Origin: Crocinitomix sp.
GTDB taxonomy: Bacteria; Bacteroidota; Bacteroidia; Flavobacteriales_D; Crocinitomicaceae
NCBI GenBank assembly: GCA_020849935.1
Contig: JADZFJ010000072.1
Coordinates: 1 to 5,793 of the forward strand
Direction of reading: 5' to 3'
DNA length: 5,793 nt
In this document: piece after piece, positions 1 to 5,793 of the stretch
Numbering within the stretch: position 1 is the first letter of the stretch
Layout of the letters: every line of letters starts with the position of its first letter
Program-made: the position numbers and the translations under genes
The notes under the pieces: generated by a model
The model's input: the letters and a program-made list of their open reading frames with translations, nothing else
Told to the model about the DNA's origin: nothing
The model's database searches: none

Positions 1-2
1 AA

Positions 3-644
3 ATGGATTTTCTTCCTGAAAAAATAGCGGATTATGCGTCAGAAATGACAAGTGCTGAGGATGAATTATTGGCAAGTTTGGTGAGAGAAACTCATTTGAA
101 AATTTTAAGTCCTCGGATGCTTTCCGGTCATTTGCAAGGGCGGGTGTTAAGTTTGATTTCCCACCTGATGCAACCAAAATATATCCTGGAAATAGGAACA
201 TATACTGGATATTCGGCTTTGTGTTTAGCCGAAGGATTGCATCCCCAAGGACGTTTAATCACCATTGATAGAAATGAAGAATTAACAGATATTTTGACGA
301 AATATCTAAAAAAATCAAAATACAGTCATCAAATTGAGAGTAAAATTGGCTATGCGGCGGATCTAATTCCAACCTTGCCAAATGAAATTGACTTGGTTTT
401 TATCGATGCCGACAAACCAAATTATAGCCTATATTTTGATTTGGTGATAGACAAAGTTCGTCCCGGAGGATTAATTTTGGCGGACAATGTTTTGTGGAGC
501 GGAAAAGTAGTGGAAGAAATTCGATTGAATGATAAAAGTGCTGTGGCAATTCACGAATTTAATCAAAAAGTACACAACGATCCACGTGTTGAAAATGTAC
601 TTATTCCGATTCGGGATGGAATTATGGCATTGCGTAAAAAATAG
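3..644 (+). CDS. SAM-dependent O-methyltransferase (class I, catechol-OMT-like family)
   Basis: Predicted soluble cytoplasmic methyltransferase that moves the methyl group of S-adenosylmethionine to a hydroxyl acceptor. The 213 residues match the usual length of the bacterial COG4122 / Methyltransf_3 family. Visible motifs are the SAM-binding loop LEIGTYTGYSAL (residues 62-73), an acidic end of strand 2 at TIDRN (87-91), VFIDADK (132-138) and ADNVLWSG (160-167). D135, D161 and N162 sit where this family binds its divalent metal, so the enzyme is probably metal dependent. The N-terminal stretch RETHLKILSPRMLSG (29-43) is the family's helical lid that precedes the SAM loop. The ATG lies two bases from the window edge. 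It gives the N-terminus I expect for flavobacterial homologues, so the gene is probably complete, but an upstream start cannot be excluded. The stop is 8 bases before the threonine aldolase gene, suggesting co-transcription. The natural acceptor cannot be told from sequence. Confidence 0.9.
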   Translation: MDFLPEKIADYASEMTSAEDELLASLVRETHLKILSPRMLSGHLQGRVLSLISHLMQPKYILEIGTYTGYSALCLAEGLHPQGRLITIDRNEELTDILTKYLKKSKYSHQIESKIGYAADLIPTLPNEIDLVFIDADKPNYSLYFDLVIDKVRPGGLILADNVLWSGKVVEEIRLNDKSAVAIHEFNQKVHNDPRVENVLIPIRDGIMALRKK

Positions 645-652
645 AACAAAGC

Positions 653-1675
653 ATGAAAAAGATCTTAGATTTCAGAAGTGACACCGTAACAAAACCAACC
701 TTGGAAATGCGCCAATTTATGATGGATGCGCCTGTGGGGGATGATGTTTTTGGCGATGATCCTACGGTGAACGAATTAGAACGTTTGGGCGCTGAAATTT
801 TTGGGAAAGAGGCTGGTTTGTTTTGCAGTTCGGGCACGCAAACCAATCAAATTGCTATTAAAGTGCATACACAACCGGGGGATGAGGTGATTTGTCACGA
901 AGAAGCACATATTTATCGGTACGAAGGCGGGGGAATTGCGCTAAATGCGGGGGCTTCTGTTCGTTTGTTACGAGGAAATAGCGGGCGAATTAATCCCAAC
1001 GAAATTGTGGATAATATCAATCCAAACGATCAGCATTATCCAAAAACCACCTTGGTGAGTGTAGAAGATACAGCGAATCGGGGTGGGGGATTGGCGTATA
1101 ATTTTGAGGATCTCCAAACCATTTCAACCATCTGTAAACAACAGGGATTGGCCTATCATTTAGATGGCGCACGTGTTTTTAATGCGTTAGCAGTGAATCA
1201 AATAAATCCAATTATCTACGGGCAACAGTTTGATACAATTTCTATTTGTTTGTCGAAAGGATTGGGTGCGCCTGTGGGTTCTTTGCTTGTTGGGAGCACC
1301 GATTTTATTTCAAAAGCACGCCGGGTACGCAAGGTTTTTGGGGGAGGAATGCGACAAGCTGGAATTATTGCTGCGGGTGGAATTTTTGCCCTTAAAAATA
1401 ATGTCGATCGTCTGAAAGAAGACCACCAAAATGCAAAATTGGTCGAAGAAATTCTCAAAACTCAAACCTGGGTGAAAGAAATTCTTCCTGTTCAAACAAA
1501 TATTGTGGTAGTGCTTTTGAAAGATGGGTTAAATGAACTCGAATATGTAACAAAATTACGCGAAATGGGTATCCTATGTGTAGGTTTCGGCAAAGGAAGA
1601 ATTCGGTTCACAACGCATTTGGATGTTTCCACTTCGGACATCGATGAATTAGCGGAACGGTTGAAAAATGGATAG
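653..1675 (+). CDS. ltaE: low-specificity L-threonine aldolase (PLP-dependent)
   Basis: Cytoplasmic fold-type I PLP enzyme expected to cleave L-threonine and L-allo-threonine to glycine and acetaldehyde. Its 340 residues match the family (E. coli LtaE is about 333) and it is recognisably LtaE-like throughout. The N-terminal signature FRSDTVTKPT (7-16) is followed by APVGDDVFGDDPTVN (26-40) and the PLP phosphate-side segment SSGTQTNQ (59-66). H86 in HEEAHIY corresponds to the active-site histidine that stacks on the cofactor. DGAR (171-174) supplies the PLP-nitrogen Asp and an Arg. K202 in SICLSKGLGAPVGSLLVG (197-214) is the Schiff-base lysine. GGGMRQAGI (230-238) and the C-terminal RFTTHLDVS (318-326) are also family hallmarks. 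All key residues are present, so it should be active. It starts 8 bases after the methyltransferase and ends 21 bases before a small lipoprotein gene. No functional link to either is evident. Stereospecificity (low-specificity versus L-allo) is not decidable from sequence. Confidence 0.95.
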   Translation: MKKILDFRSDTVTKPTLEMRQFMMDAPVGDDVFGDDPTVNELERLGAEIFGKEAGLFCSSGTQTNQIAIKVHTQPGDEVICHEEAHIYRYEGGGIALNAGASVRLLRGNSGRINPNEIVDNINPNDQHYPKTTLVSVEDTANRGGGLAYNFEDLQTISTICKQQGLAYHLDGARVFNALAVNQINPIIYGQQFDTISICLSKGLGAPVGSLLVGSTDFISKARRVRKVFGGGMRQAGIIAAGGIFALKNNVDRLKEDHQNAKLVEEILKTQTWVKEILPVQTNIVVVLLKDGLNELEYVTKLREMGILCVGFGKGRIRFTTHLDVSTSDIDELAERLKNG

Positions 1676-1696
1676 AAAAAACAAATAAAATCATCA

Positions 1697-1948
1697 ATGA
1701 AAAAACAGACCTTTATTTTTTCCTTATTGACCTTTATTTCACTTACCTTGTTGGCTTGTTCTGATTCTGAATGGAGCAGTGAAGACAAAGGGAAATTAAT
1801 TGATAGATGCCGTGCAGAAGGAGGAAGTAGAGCGTATTGTAATTGTTATTTAGAAAATGCGATGGAAAAATATCCAATTGCTTCAGAAATGGATCAAATG
1901 GATTTTGAAACAGCCGTCGAATTATCGTTAGAATGTGTAGAAAAATGA
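1697..1948 (+). CDS. small cysteine-rich lipoprotein, unknown function
   Basis: An 83-residue protein I cannot assign to a named family. Residues 1-20 form a lipoprotein signal peptide: basic MKK, a hydrophobic core, then lipobox LLAC with the lipidated Cys at 21. The mature part is only about 63 residues, acidic at its start, with four further cysteines at C38, C48, C50 and C80. The arrangement Cys-x9-Cys-x-Cys followed by YLENAMEKYP resembles small lipoproteins I associate with Bacteroidota, but no function is known to me. An even number of exported cysteines would allow two disulfides; C48-x-C50 could alternatively bind a metal. The ATG at 1697 is preferred because it places the basic n-region directly before the hydrophobic core. 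The stop overlaps the next gene's start as ATGA (1945-1948), implying translational coupling with that second lipoprotein. Despite lacking a family name, the signal peptide, length and overlap make it a convincing gene. Confidence 0.8.
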   Translation: MKKQTFIFSLLTFISLTLLACSDSEWSSEDKGKLIDRCRAEGGSRAYCNCYLENAMEKYPIASEMDQMDFETAVELSLECVEK

Positions 1949-2568
1949 AAATAATTGTTGGAATCCTTTTGGGATTATTAGTAGTAAGTTGTAATGGAGA
2001 TCAAGCCGATAACAAGGTGATTTCGATGGAAGATTTGGTGGGTGAGACTGGGGCTCAAGATGATCCAAATGGGAACCTTTCTGGAGAAGATTCATCGCGG
2101 TTTACTCCAGCTTTAGGCGGATTTATTCGAAACCAATTAACTCAATTTGATACCTTGGACAATCAAACCACTCACCCAATGGATCGTTTTGGGTTTAGCC
2201 AACGAGAAAAATTAAATTTTATCAGCAAAGCAGAAATAACAACCAAATCAGGGCCTCAACATCCATCTGCTTCTTTGTATTATTATACGTTTTCAGACAC
2301 TCTTAAAACAAAAAACGCCTTCTACAATTGGCTCGATTGTTTTGGAAAGGATTGTCATCTTTTAAAATTGAATGAAGAAATTAAAACCTTGGAAACCAAT
2401 CCTGTGTTCTCGTTAATTTACGACACCACCATTGTGGTCATTGATTACCGATGCGAAGATGCAAAATTTAATTGGAAACCGTTTGAAGACAGCATAGTTT
2501 CCAGATTTGGATCAGAATATAACTATAAATTAAAGGTCGGATGCGGAGGACCTGTCAGTTGGAAATAG
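1945..2568 (+). CDS. lipoprotein of unknown function, coupled to the preceding one
   Basis: A 207-residue protein of unrecognised family. I start it at the ATG at 1945 rather than the in-frame ATG at 1933. The later start gives a clean signal peptide (MKII, hydrophobic core, lipobox VVSC with lipidated Cys16) and a 4-base ATGA overlap with the upstream stop. The earlier start would only prepend MCRK. After Cys16 comes a polar, acidic, Gly/Asn/Asp-rich linker (about 17-55), typical of surface or periplasmic lipoproteins. A mixed alpha/beta domain follows (about 56-207). It includes MDRFGFSQREKLNF (79-92), an aromatic strand SLYYYTFSD (110-118), the segment KNAFYNWLDCFGKDC (123-137) and a hydrophobic strand TTIVVIDYRC (161-170). 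Four cysteines (C132, C137, C170, C200) could form two disulfides in the periplasm. No catalytic motif is visible. It is the last gene before the 87-base gap, so it may end the upstream transcription unit. Confidence 0.8.
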   Translation: MKIIVGILLGLLVVSCNGDQADNKVISMEDLVGETGAQDDPNGNLSGEDSSRFTPALGGFIRNQLTQFDTLDNQTTHPMDRFGFSQREKLNFISKAEITTKSGPQHPSASLYYYTFSDTLKTKNAFYNWLDCFGKDCHLLKLNEEIKTLETNPVFSLIYDTTIVVIDYRCEDAKFNWKPFEDSIVSRFGSEYNYKLKVGCGGPVSWK

Positions 2569-2655
2569 CGAGAAATCTAAAAAATATTTTTTCATTGAAC
2601 CAACCAATGAAATTTACCCCATTTTTTTTCGTTTGAAATTAGAAGTAATCGTTGA
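2569..2655 (+). other. 87-base intergenic gap, probable unit boundary
   Basis: This is the longest non-coding stretch in the window. It is strongly AT-rich and contains, in order, the 14-base palindrome AAAAAATATTTTTT (2579-2592), a perfect 8-bp inverted repeat (arms 2590-2597 and 2605-2612) and eight T (2622-2629). I looked for the Bacteroidota promoter pattern (TTG near -33 and TAnnTTTG near -7). Near matches exist, such as TTCGTTTG at 2628-2635 and TATTTTTT at 2585-2592, but neither has a TTG at the proper spacing, so I do not call a promoter. The position makes it the likely place for the phospholipase gene's promoter or 5' leader. Confidence 0.5.
2590..2629 (+). terminator. possible weak rho-independent terminator
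   Basis: TTTCATTG (2590-2597) and CAATGAAA (2605-2612) are exact reverse complements separated by the 7-base loop AACCAAC. A run of eight T (2622-2629) follows. The hairpin lies just after the lipoprotein stop and before the phospholipase gene, where a terminator would fit. Against it, the stem has only two G-C pairs and the T-run begins 9 bases after the stem, so it departs from the standard intrinsic design. It could equally be a symmetric protein-binding site or chance. Confidence 0.3.
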
Positions 2656-4908
2656 ATGAAAAAAATCCGCGAAATAGGAACCATTTTAATCAAGTTTTTT
2701 CCAATTCAATTGCTCATTCTGCAATTGAAAAAAAGCCATTTTATTTTTGGAGTTTGGTTGATTTTTTTCGCGCTAATCACTCAAAATTTAGGCTCAAAAT
2801 ACGGAATTCCTTACCTTTTTTTGGCGCCTGAATATTTAGGTGAGGTAAATTGGTTGTCTTATTTTATCCTTGGCTTTTCCATCGGTGGTTTTTTTATGGC
2901 GTATCACTTGTACACCTATATTATTTTAGGCCCTTCTTTTCCTTTTTTGGTCACTCTTGCACGTCCGTTTTATAAATTCTCCATTAACAATTCAACTTTC
3001 CCAATTCTTTTTTACTTTTTGCTGATCTACAATATTTACCAAGTTCAATGCAATGAAGAATTTGTGAGCATAGGGCATTTTTTGGTCGAAATCCTAGCCC
3101 TGACTGGCGGGATCGTTATTTTTATCATATTTTCAGTACTCTATTTTTTCAAAACCAACCTTGACATCATCAAACTAAAAGGAAAAGAGTCGTCCAAAAA
3201 AAGAAGTTTGTATAGTACGGTGAACACTCTTTTTTCACGCAAAAATTATTGGTTCAAATCTTCTCCAAATGCAACTTTACAAGCCTCTTATTATTTCTCA
3301 TCCTTAGGTCGAATAGCAAGGGTGCGTCCTTCTGATCATTACGACCGTAAAATGGTGCGCGAAATCTTTCGACAAAACCACCTCAATGCTTCCTTTTTTG
3401 AAATAATGATGGTGTTCTCTTTTTTGGCCATGGGGATTTTGCAAGATTTTATTGTGGTTATCATTCCTTCGGGAGCGAGTTTTTTCTTATTGTGCACCAT
3501 GTTGCTGATGGTGGTGACTATTTTCTATTCCTGGTTTAAAGCTTGGGCCTTGAGTGTCTTATTTTTGACACTTATTTTAATCAATGTCATTTCAAAAACG
3601 ACTGGTTTTCTGCAATCCGATAATCACGCGTATGGCCTTACGTATGAAAACAAAGCGCCTTATAATCTCCAAGCTTTAAAAGATCAACAATTTGATGAGG
3701 TGGCACTTAAAAAGGAAATTTTACACCATGAAAAAATCTTAGATAAGTGGAAAGTGAATGCCTCCATTGCTCAAAAAACGGACAAACCAAAGTTGGTCAT
3801 TGTCAATTGTTCTGGTGGCGGTTTACGGGCTGCCATGTGGACCCATTTCATTTTACAAGAAGTAGATGAACGCACCCAAGGAAGTTTTATGGAAAGTACT
3901 CATCTGATGACAGGTGCATCAGGAGGAATGATTGGTGCGGCGTATTTCCGTTCGATTTATGCTTCGACAAGTTTCGAAGAACGTTTGACAAAAAAAGAAA
4001 CCTATCTCAACAATATTTCCAAGGATTTATTGAACAATGTGGCCTTTAATTTGGTCGCACACGACTTATTTTTGAGGTACCGTAAATTTGAATTTGAGGG
4101 ACAAACCTATTTGAAAGATCGAGGTTATGCATTTGAACAAGAATTAAATCACAACACTGAATTTTTGATGGACGGGCAGTTAAAGGATTTTATCTCACCT
4201 GAATACACGAGCAAAATTCCGCTCATGGTATTTTCGCCAACAATTATCAACGATGGTCGTAGGTTAATTATCGGTGCGCAACCGTATTCTTTTTTGAACG
4301 GCGTTAATTTTGAAAACAAAGGAATAGGGCCCGAAAATGTGGAGTTTTCTAAACTCTTCAAAAACAACAACGCCATGAACGTTAAATTTACTTCGGTGAT
4401 GCGTATGAGTTCGACCTTTCCCTATATCTTGCCCATGGTCTCTTTGCCAACATCACCAGAAATACATTTAATGGATGCCGGAATTCGTGATAATTACGGC
4501 ACAAAAACAACTGTTCGATACATTGTTGCCCTAAAAAAATGGTTAAAAGAAAACACAAGCGGCGTGGTCATTGTCGAAATTAGGGACGTAAATAAAGATT
4601 ATGATTTTGTGGACAATGGAAAATATTCGTTGTTTGACCGTATGACAAAACCAGCGTCAAATTTTTATGGTAATTTCTACCAAACACAAGAGTTTAACGC
4701 CATCGAATTAATCGAAAATTTGAACGCAGATGATCTGAATATTGAATTAGTTAGTTTTTTATTGCGCAAAGATCCCACCGAAAAAATTGCCTTGAGTTGG
4801 CATTTAACCCAGCGCGAAAAAAATGACATCAAACGTTCATTCCAGAGTGAAACAAATCAACGGGAATTAACCAAATTGCTCCAATTAATCAATCCTCGAA
4901 TTCAATAA
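2656..4908 (+). CDS. polytopic membrane protein with C-terminal patatin-like phospholipase domain
   Basis: A 750-residue predicted inner-membrane lipid hydrolase. Hydrophobic segments suggest about seven membrane spans, near residues 28-45, 66-91, 114-130, 141-165, 247-270, 273-292 and 296-313. A strongly basic loop at 166-246 is probably cytoplasmic. The catalytic domain runs from about 378 to 700. It shows the glycine-rich oxyanion motif SGGGLRA (386-392), the nucleophile elbow GASGG (420-424, consensus GxSxG) with Ser422, and the dyad aspartate Asp607 in DAGIRDNYG (607-615). Canonical patatins have DGG or DGA here, so this is a D-A-G variant. These enzymes use a Ser-Asp dyad to release fatty acids from phospholipids or other acyl esters. 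By the positive-inside rule, seven spans with the N-terminus inside would place the domain in the periplasm; if 10-24 also spans, the answer flips. It is much longer than simple patatins (about 300-400 residues) because of the membrane half. The next gene starts one base after its stop. Confidence 0.88.
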   Translation: MKKIREIGTILIKFFPIQLLILQLKKSHFIFGVWLIFFALITQNLGSKYGIPYLFLAPEYLGEVNWLSYFILGFSIGGFFMAYHLYTYIILGPSFPFLVTLARPFYKFSINNSTFPILFYFLLIYNIYQVQCNEEFVSIGHFLVEILALTGGIVIFIIFSVLYFFKTNLDIIKLKGKESSKKRSLYSTVNTLFSRKNYWFKSSPNATLQASYYFSSLGRIARVRPSDHYDRKMVREIFRQNHLNASFFEIMMVFSFLAMGILQDFIVVIIPSGASFFLLCTMLLMVVTIFYSWFKAWALSVLFLTLILINVISKTTGFLQSDNHAYGLTYENKAPYNLQALKDQQFDEVALKKEILHHEKILDKWKVNASIAQKTDKPKLVIVNCSGGGLRAAMWTHFILQEVDERTQGSFMESTHLMTGASGGMIGAAYFRSIYASTSFEERLTKKETYLNNISKDLLNNVAFNLVAHDLFLRYRKFEFEGQTYLKDRGYAFEQELNHNTEFLMDGQLKDFISPEYTSKIPLMVFSPTIINDGRRLIIGAQPYSFLNGVNFENKGIGPENVEFSKLFKNNNAMNVKFTSVMRMSSTFPYILPMVSLPTSPEIHLMDAGIRDNYGTKTTVRYIVALKKWLKENTSGVVIVEIRDVNKDYDFVDNGKYSLFDRMTKPASNFYGNFYQTQEFNAIELIENLNADDLNIELVSFLLRKDPTEKIALSWHLTQREKNDIKRSFQSETNQRELTKLLQLINPRIQ

Positions 4909-4909
4909 A

Positions 4910-5464
4910 ATGAAACCTCGTTCAGCTAGTTGGAATTTCAAAAAGTACTTCTTGTGGATGCTATTCACGACTTTAGTGAGCGGATTTTCTAGCTCTGTCA
5001 ATGCTCAAAATTCATTGGATTTTTTGGGACAAGTGGGGTTAAACCGAATTGGCGTAGGAACAGAATTTGGGGCACGATTTGCACATCAAAAGCATAATTT
5101 TCAAATAGGTGTACGTTTATATGAACCCGATTTAGTGTTTGAAAAAAACACCCTCGGAACTTCTTTGGCTTATTTTTATTCCTTTCGTACGGATCGTAAA
5201 ATGAAACTAAATTTAGGACTTGGAACCTCCTTCTTTTTCGAAAAAAAAGGAACCAACCACCTCATGCTTATCGATCCAAAAATCCTCCTTCAACCAAATT
5301 GGTTGATTAGCAATAAATTGACCTTTCAACTGTCTGGAGGAATTGGTACAACCATCAATCGTACTACCTCCGAATTGCCCATCAATCAGAAAAATTTTGT
5401 TTATTTGAACTATGAAATGGCCATTGCTGTCTATTATCGTTTGTGGAATTCTCCTAGGCCTTAG
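4910..5464 (+). CDS. exported protein, probable small outer-membrane beta-barrel
   Basis: A 184-residue protein of unknown specific function. Residues 1-32 form a signal peptide: basic n-region (K2, R4, K11, K12), hydrophobic core around 13-25, and an A-x-A-like end at VNA before QN, the Ala-Gln junction common in Bacteroidota. The mature part is rich in alternating polar/hydrophobic beta-strands with Gly and aromatic residues, for example RIGVGTEFGARF (46-57), NFQIGVRLY (63-71), LGTSLAYFYSF (82-92), KLNLGLGTSFFF (99-110), LTFQLSGGIGTTI (137-149) and FVYLNYEMAIAVYYRLW (163-179). About eight strands would suit a small OmpA/OmpW-size barrel. The hydrophobic-aromatic ending fits a closing strand, though the last four residues extend past it. 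The start is one base after the phospholipase stop, so the two are surely co-transcribed. The last 53 bases also encode the signal peptide of the downstream gene. No ligand or transport role can be read. A periplasmic beta-rich protein is the alternative. Confidence 0.75.
   Translation: MKPRSASWNFKKYFLWMLFTTLVSGFSSSVNAQNSLDFLGQVGLNRIGVGTEFGARFAHQKHNFQIGVRLYEPDLVFEKNTLGTSLAYFYSFRTDRKMKLNLGLGTSFFFEKKGTNHLMLIDPKILLQPNWLISNKLTFQLSGGIGTTINRTTSELPINQKNFVYLNYEMAIAVYYRLWNSPRP
5229..5250 (+). repeat. imperfect palindrome with an A8 tract inside the barrel gene
   Basis: Two 11-base halves, CCTTCTTTTTC and GAAAAAAAAGG, are reverse complements apart from one mismatch and meet at a central TTCGAA. The right half contains eight consecutive A (5241-5248) in the coding frame as Glu-Lys-Lys. 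Both halves are fully explained as codons for a Phe-rich strand followed by a basic turn, so it is probably incidental. An A8 tract is nevertheless a possible slippage site. Confidence 0.3.
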
Positions 5465-5793
5465 TTTCGCGTGCGAAAAGCAGGCAATTCACCCGAACGT
5501 GCCTATAATTGGACACGCAGGAACCTCTTTGTCGCAAGAAAGAGCCGTTTTTCCGCCCAATTCTGAAGCTTCTATACTTTATGCATTGGATGTTTTAAAT
5601 GCCGATGGAGTAGAGGTAGATGTTCAAATGACCAAAGATTGCGTTTTAGTCCTTTATCACAACGATTTTTTGGAAGATTATACCGATTTGACGGGTTGCA
5701 TCAATTCAACCAATTTTGACGAGCTGCAAAACACAACGTATTATAGAAATCATCAGATTGTTCCTTTAAACGAGGTCATTCAGTGGACAGTAG
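5412..5793 (+). CDS. glycerophosphodiester phosphodiesterase (GDPD) family lipoprotein, 5' part
   Basis: Runs off the window after 127 codons. The ATG at 5412 lies inside the barrel gene in another frame. It is favoured because it yields MKWPLLSII, a hydrophobic core and lipobox LSFAC with lipidated Cys21. No other in-frame ATG occurs before residue 73. The mature part begins the GDPD TIM barrel: IIGHAG (32-37), NSEAS (50-54), DGVEVDVQMTKD (65-76) and VLVLYHND (78-85). His35 and His83 match the catalytic histidines, and Glu68 and Asp70 match the metal ligands. Two positions deviate from the common pattern: HRG is HAG (the phosphate-binding Arg is Ala36), and the second motif reads HND rather than HD. 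I recall Bacteroidota GDPD-like proteins with HGG or HAG forms, so this may be a subfamily trait. The family hydrolyses glycerophosphodiesters to sn-glycerol-3-phosphate and an alcohol. The lipid anchor places it in the envelope, beside a patatin phospholipase gene. The C-terminal half is outside the window. Confidence 0.85.
   Translation, partial: MKWPLLSIIVCGILLGLSFACEKQAIHPNVPIIGHAGTSLSQERAVFPPNSEASILYALDVLNADGVEVDVQMTKDCVLVLYHNDFLEDYTDLTGCINSTNFDELQNTTYYRNHQIVPLNEVIQWTV

Noticed and set aside
622..846. Minus-strand open frame of 74 codons across the start of the aldolase gene
   Set aside because: It is antisense to a confidently identified enzyme and lacks recognisable domains or signals. 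The same applies to minus-strand frames at 1216-1458, 1310-1495, 1492-1788 and 4149-4376.
1230..1415. Plus-strand open frame of 61 codons inside the aldolase gene
   Set aside because: It lies out of frame over the PLP-lysine region of the aldolase, whose own frame is intact and conserved.
1933..1947. Earlier in-frame ATG (1933) for the second lipoprotein gene
   Set aside because: It only adds MCRK before a complete lipoprotein signal peptide and lengthens the overlap. The ATG at 1945 gives the standard ATGA junction.
2628..2635. TTCGTTTG as a Bacteroidota -7 promoter box
   Set aside because: It has one mismatch to TAnnTTTG, and the nearest upstream TTG (2595-2597) is about 30 bases away instead of about 19.
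3986..3999. Possible slippery heptamer in the phospholipase gene (run of seven A in ACAAAAAAAGAA)
   Set aside because: The zero frame continues through the whole conserved patatin domain, and I see no downstream stimulatory structure, so programmed frameshifting is unsupported.
5291..5305. Near-palindrome CAACCAAATTGGTTG in the barrel gene
   Set aside because: It has 7-base arms around one base and is fully explained by coding for Gln-Pro-Asn-Trp-Leu. It sits mid-gene with no T-run or spacing that suggests regulation.

Overview
The window looks like ordinary chromosomal DNA from a member of the Bacteroidota, probably a flavobacterium-like organism. The evidence is AT-rich DNA, start codons without clear Shine-Dalgarno sequences, several lipoproteins, an exported protein whose signal peptide ends in the Bacteroidota-typical Ala-Gln junction, and closest remembered resemblances to flavobacterial proteins. 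This placement is inference from style, not from a marker gene. All seven recognisable genes lie on the + strand, and the DNA is almost entirely coding.

Region 1 (3-1675) holds two metabolic enzymes: a class I SAM-dependent O-methyltransferase (3-644) and, 8 bases later, a PLP-dependent low-specificity L-threonine aldolase (653-1675). Region 2 (1697-2568) holds two small lipoproteins of unknown function joined by a 4-base ATGA overlap. Each has a lipobox, plus four further cysteines in the mature protein. A gap of 87 bases (2569-2655) follows. It holds an A/T palindrome, a perfect 8-bp inverted repeat and a run of eight T, and is the only plausible transcriptional boundary in the window.

Region 3 (2656-5793) is the most interesting part. 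It is a tightly packed envelope set: a 750-residue protein with about seven N-terminal membrane segments and a C-terminal patatin-like phospholipase domain; one base later, an exported protein that looks like a small outer-membrane beta-barrel; and, overlapping the barrel gene by 53 bases, the start of a glycerophosphodiester phosphodiesterase (GDPD) lipoprotein that runs off the window. The last gene is easily missed because it is cut by the window edge and starts inside its neighbour.

Patatin-type enzymes remove acyl chains from phospholipids, and GDPD enzymes cleave the glycerophosphodiesters left by complete deacylation. The order therefore suggests a periplasm-facing lipid turnover or salvage module, with the barrel as a possible envelope partner. 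The catalytic assignments are based on motifs; the pathway link, topology and barrel role are inference. I see no mobile element, CRISPR array, tRNA or rRNA.
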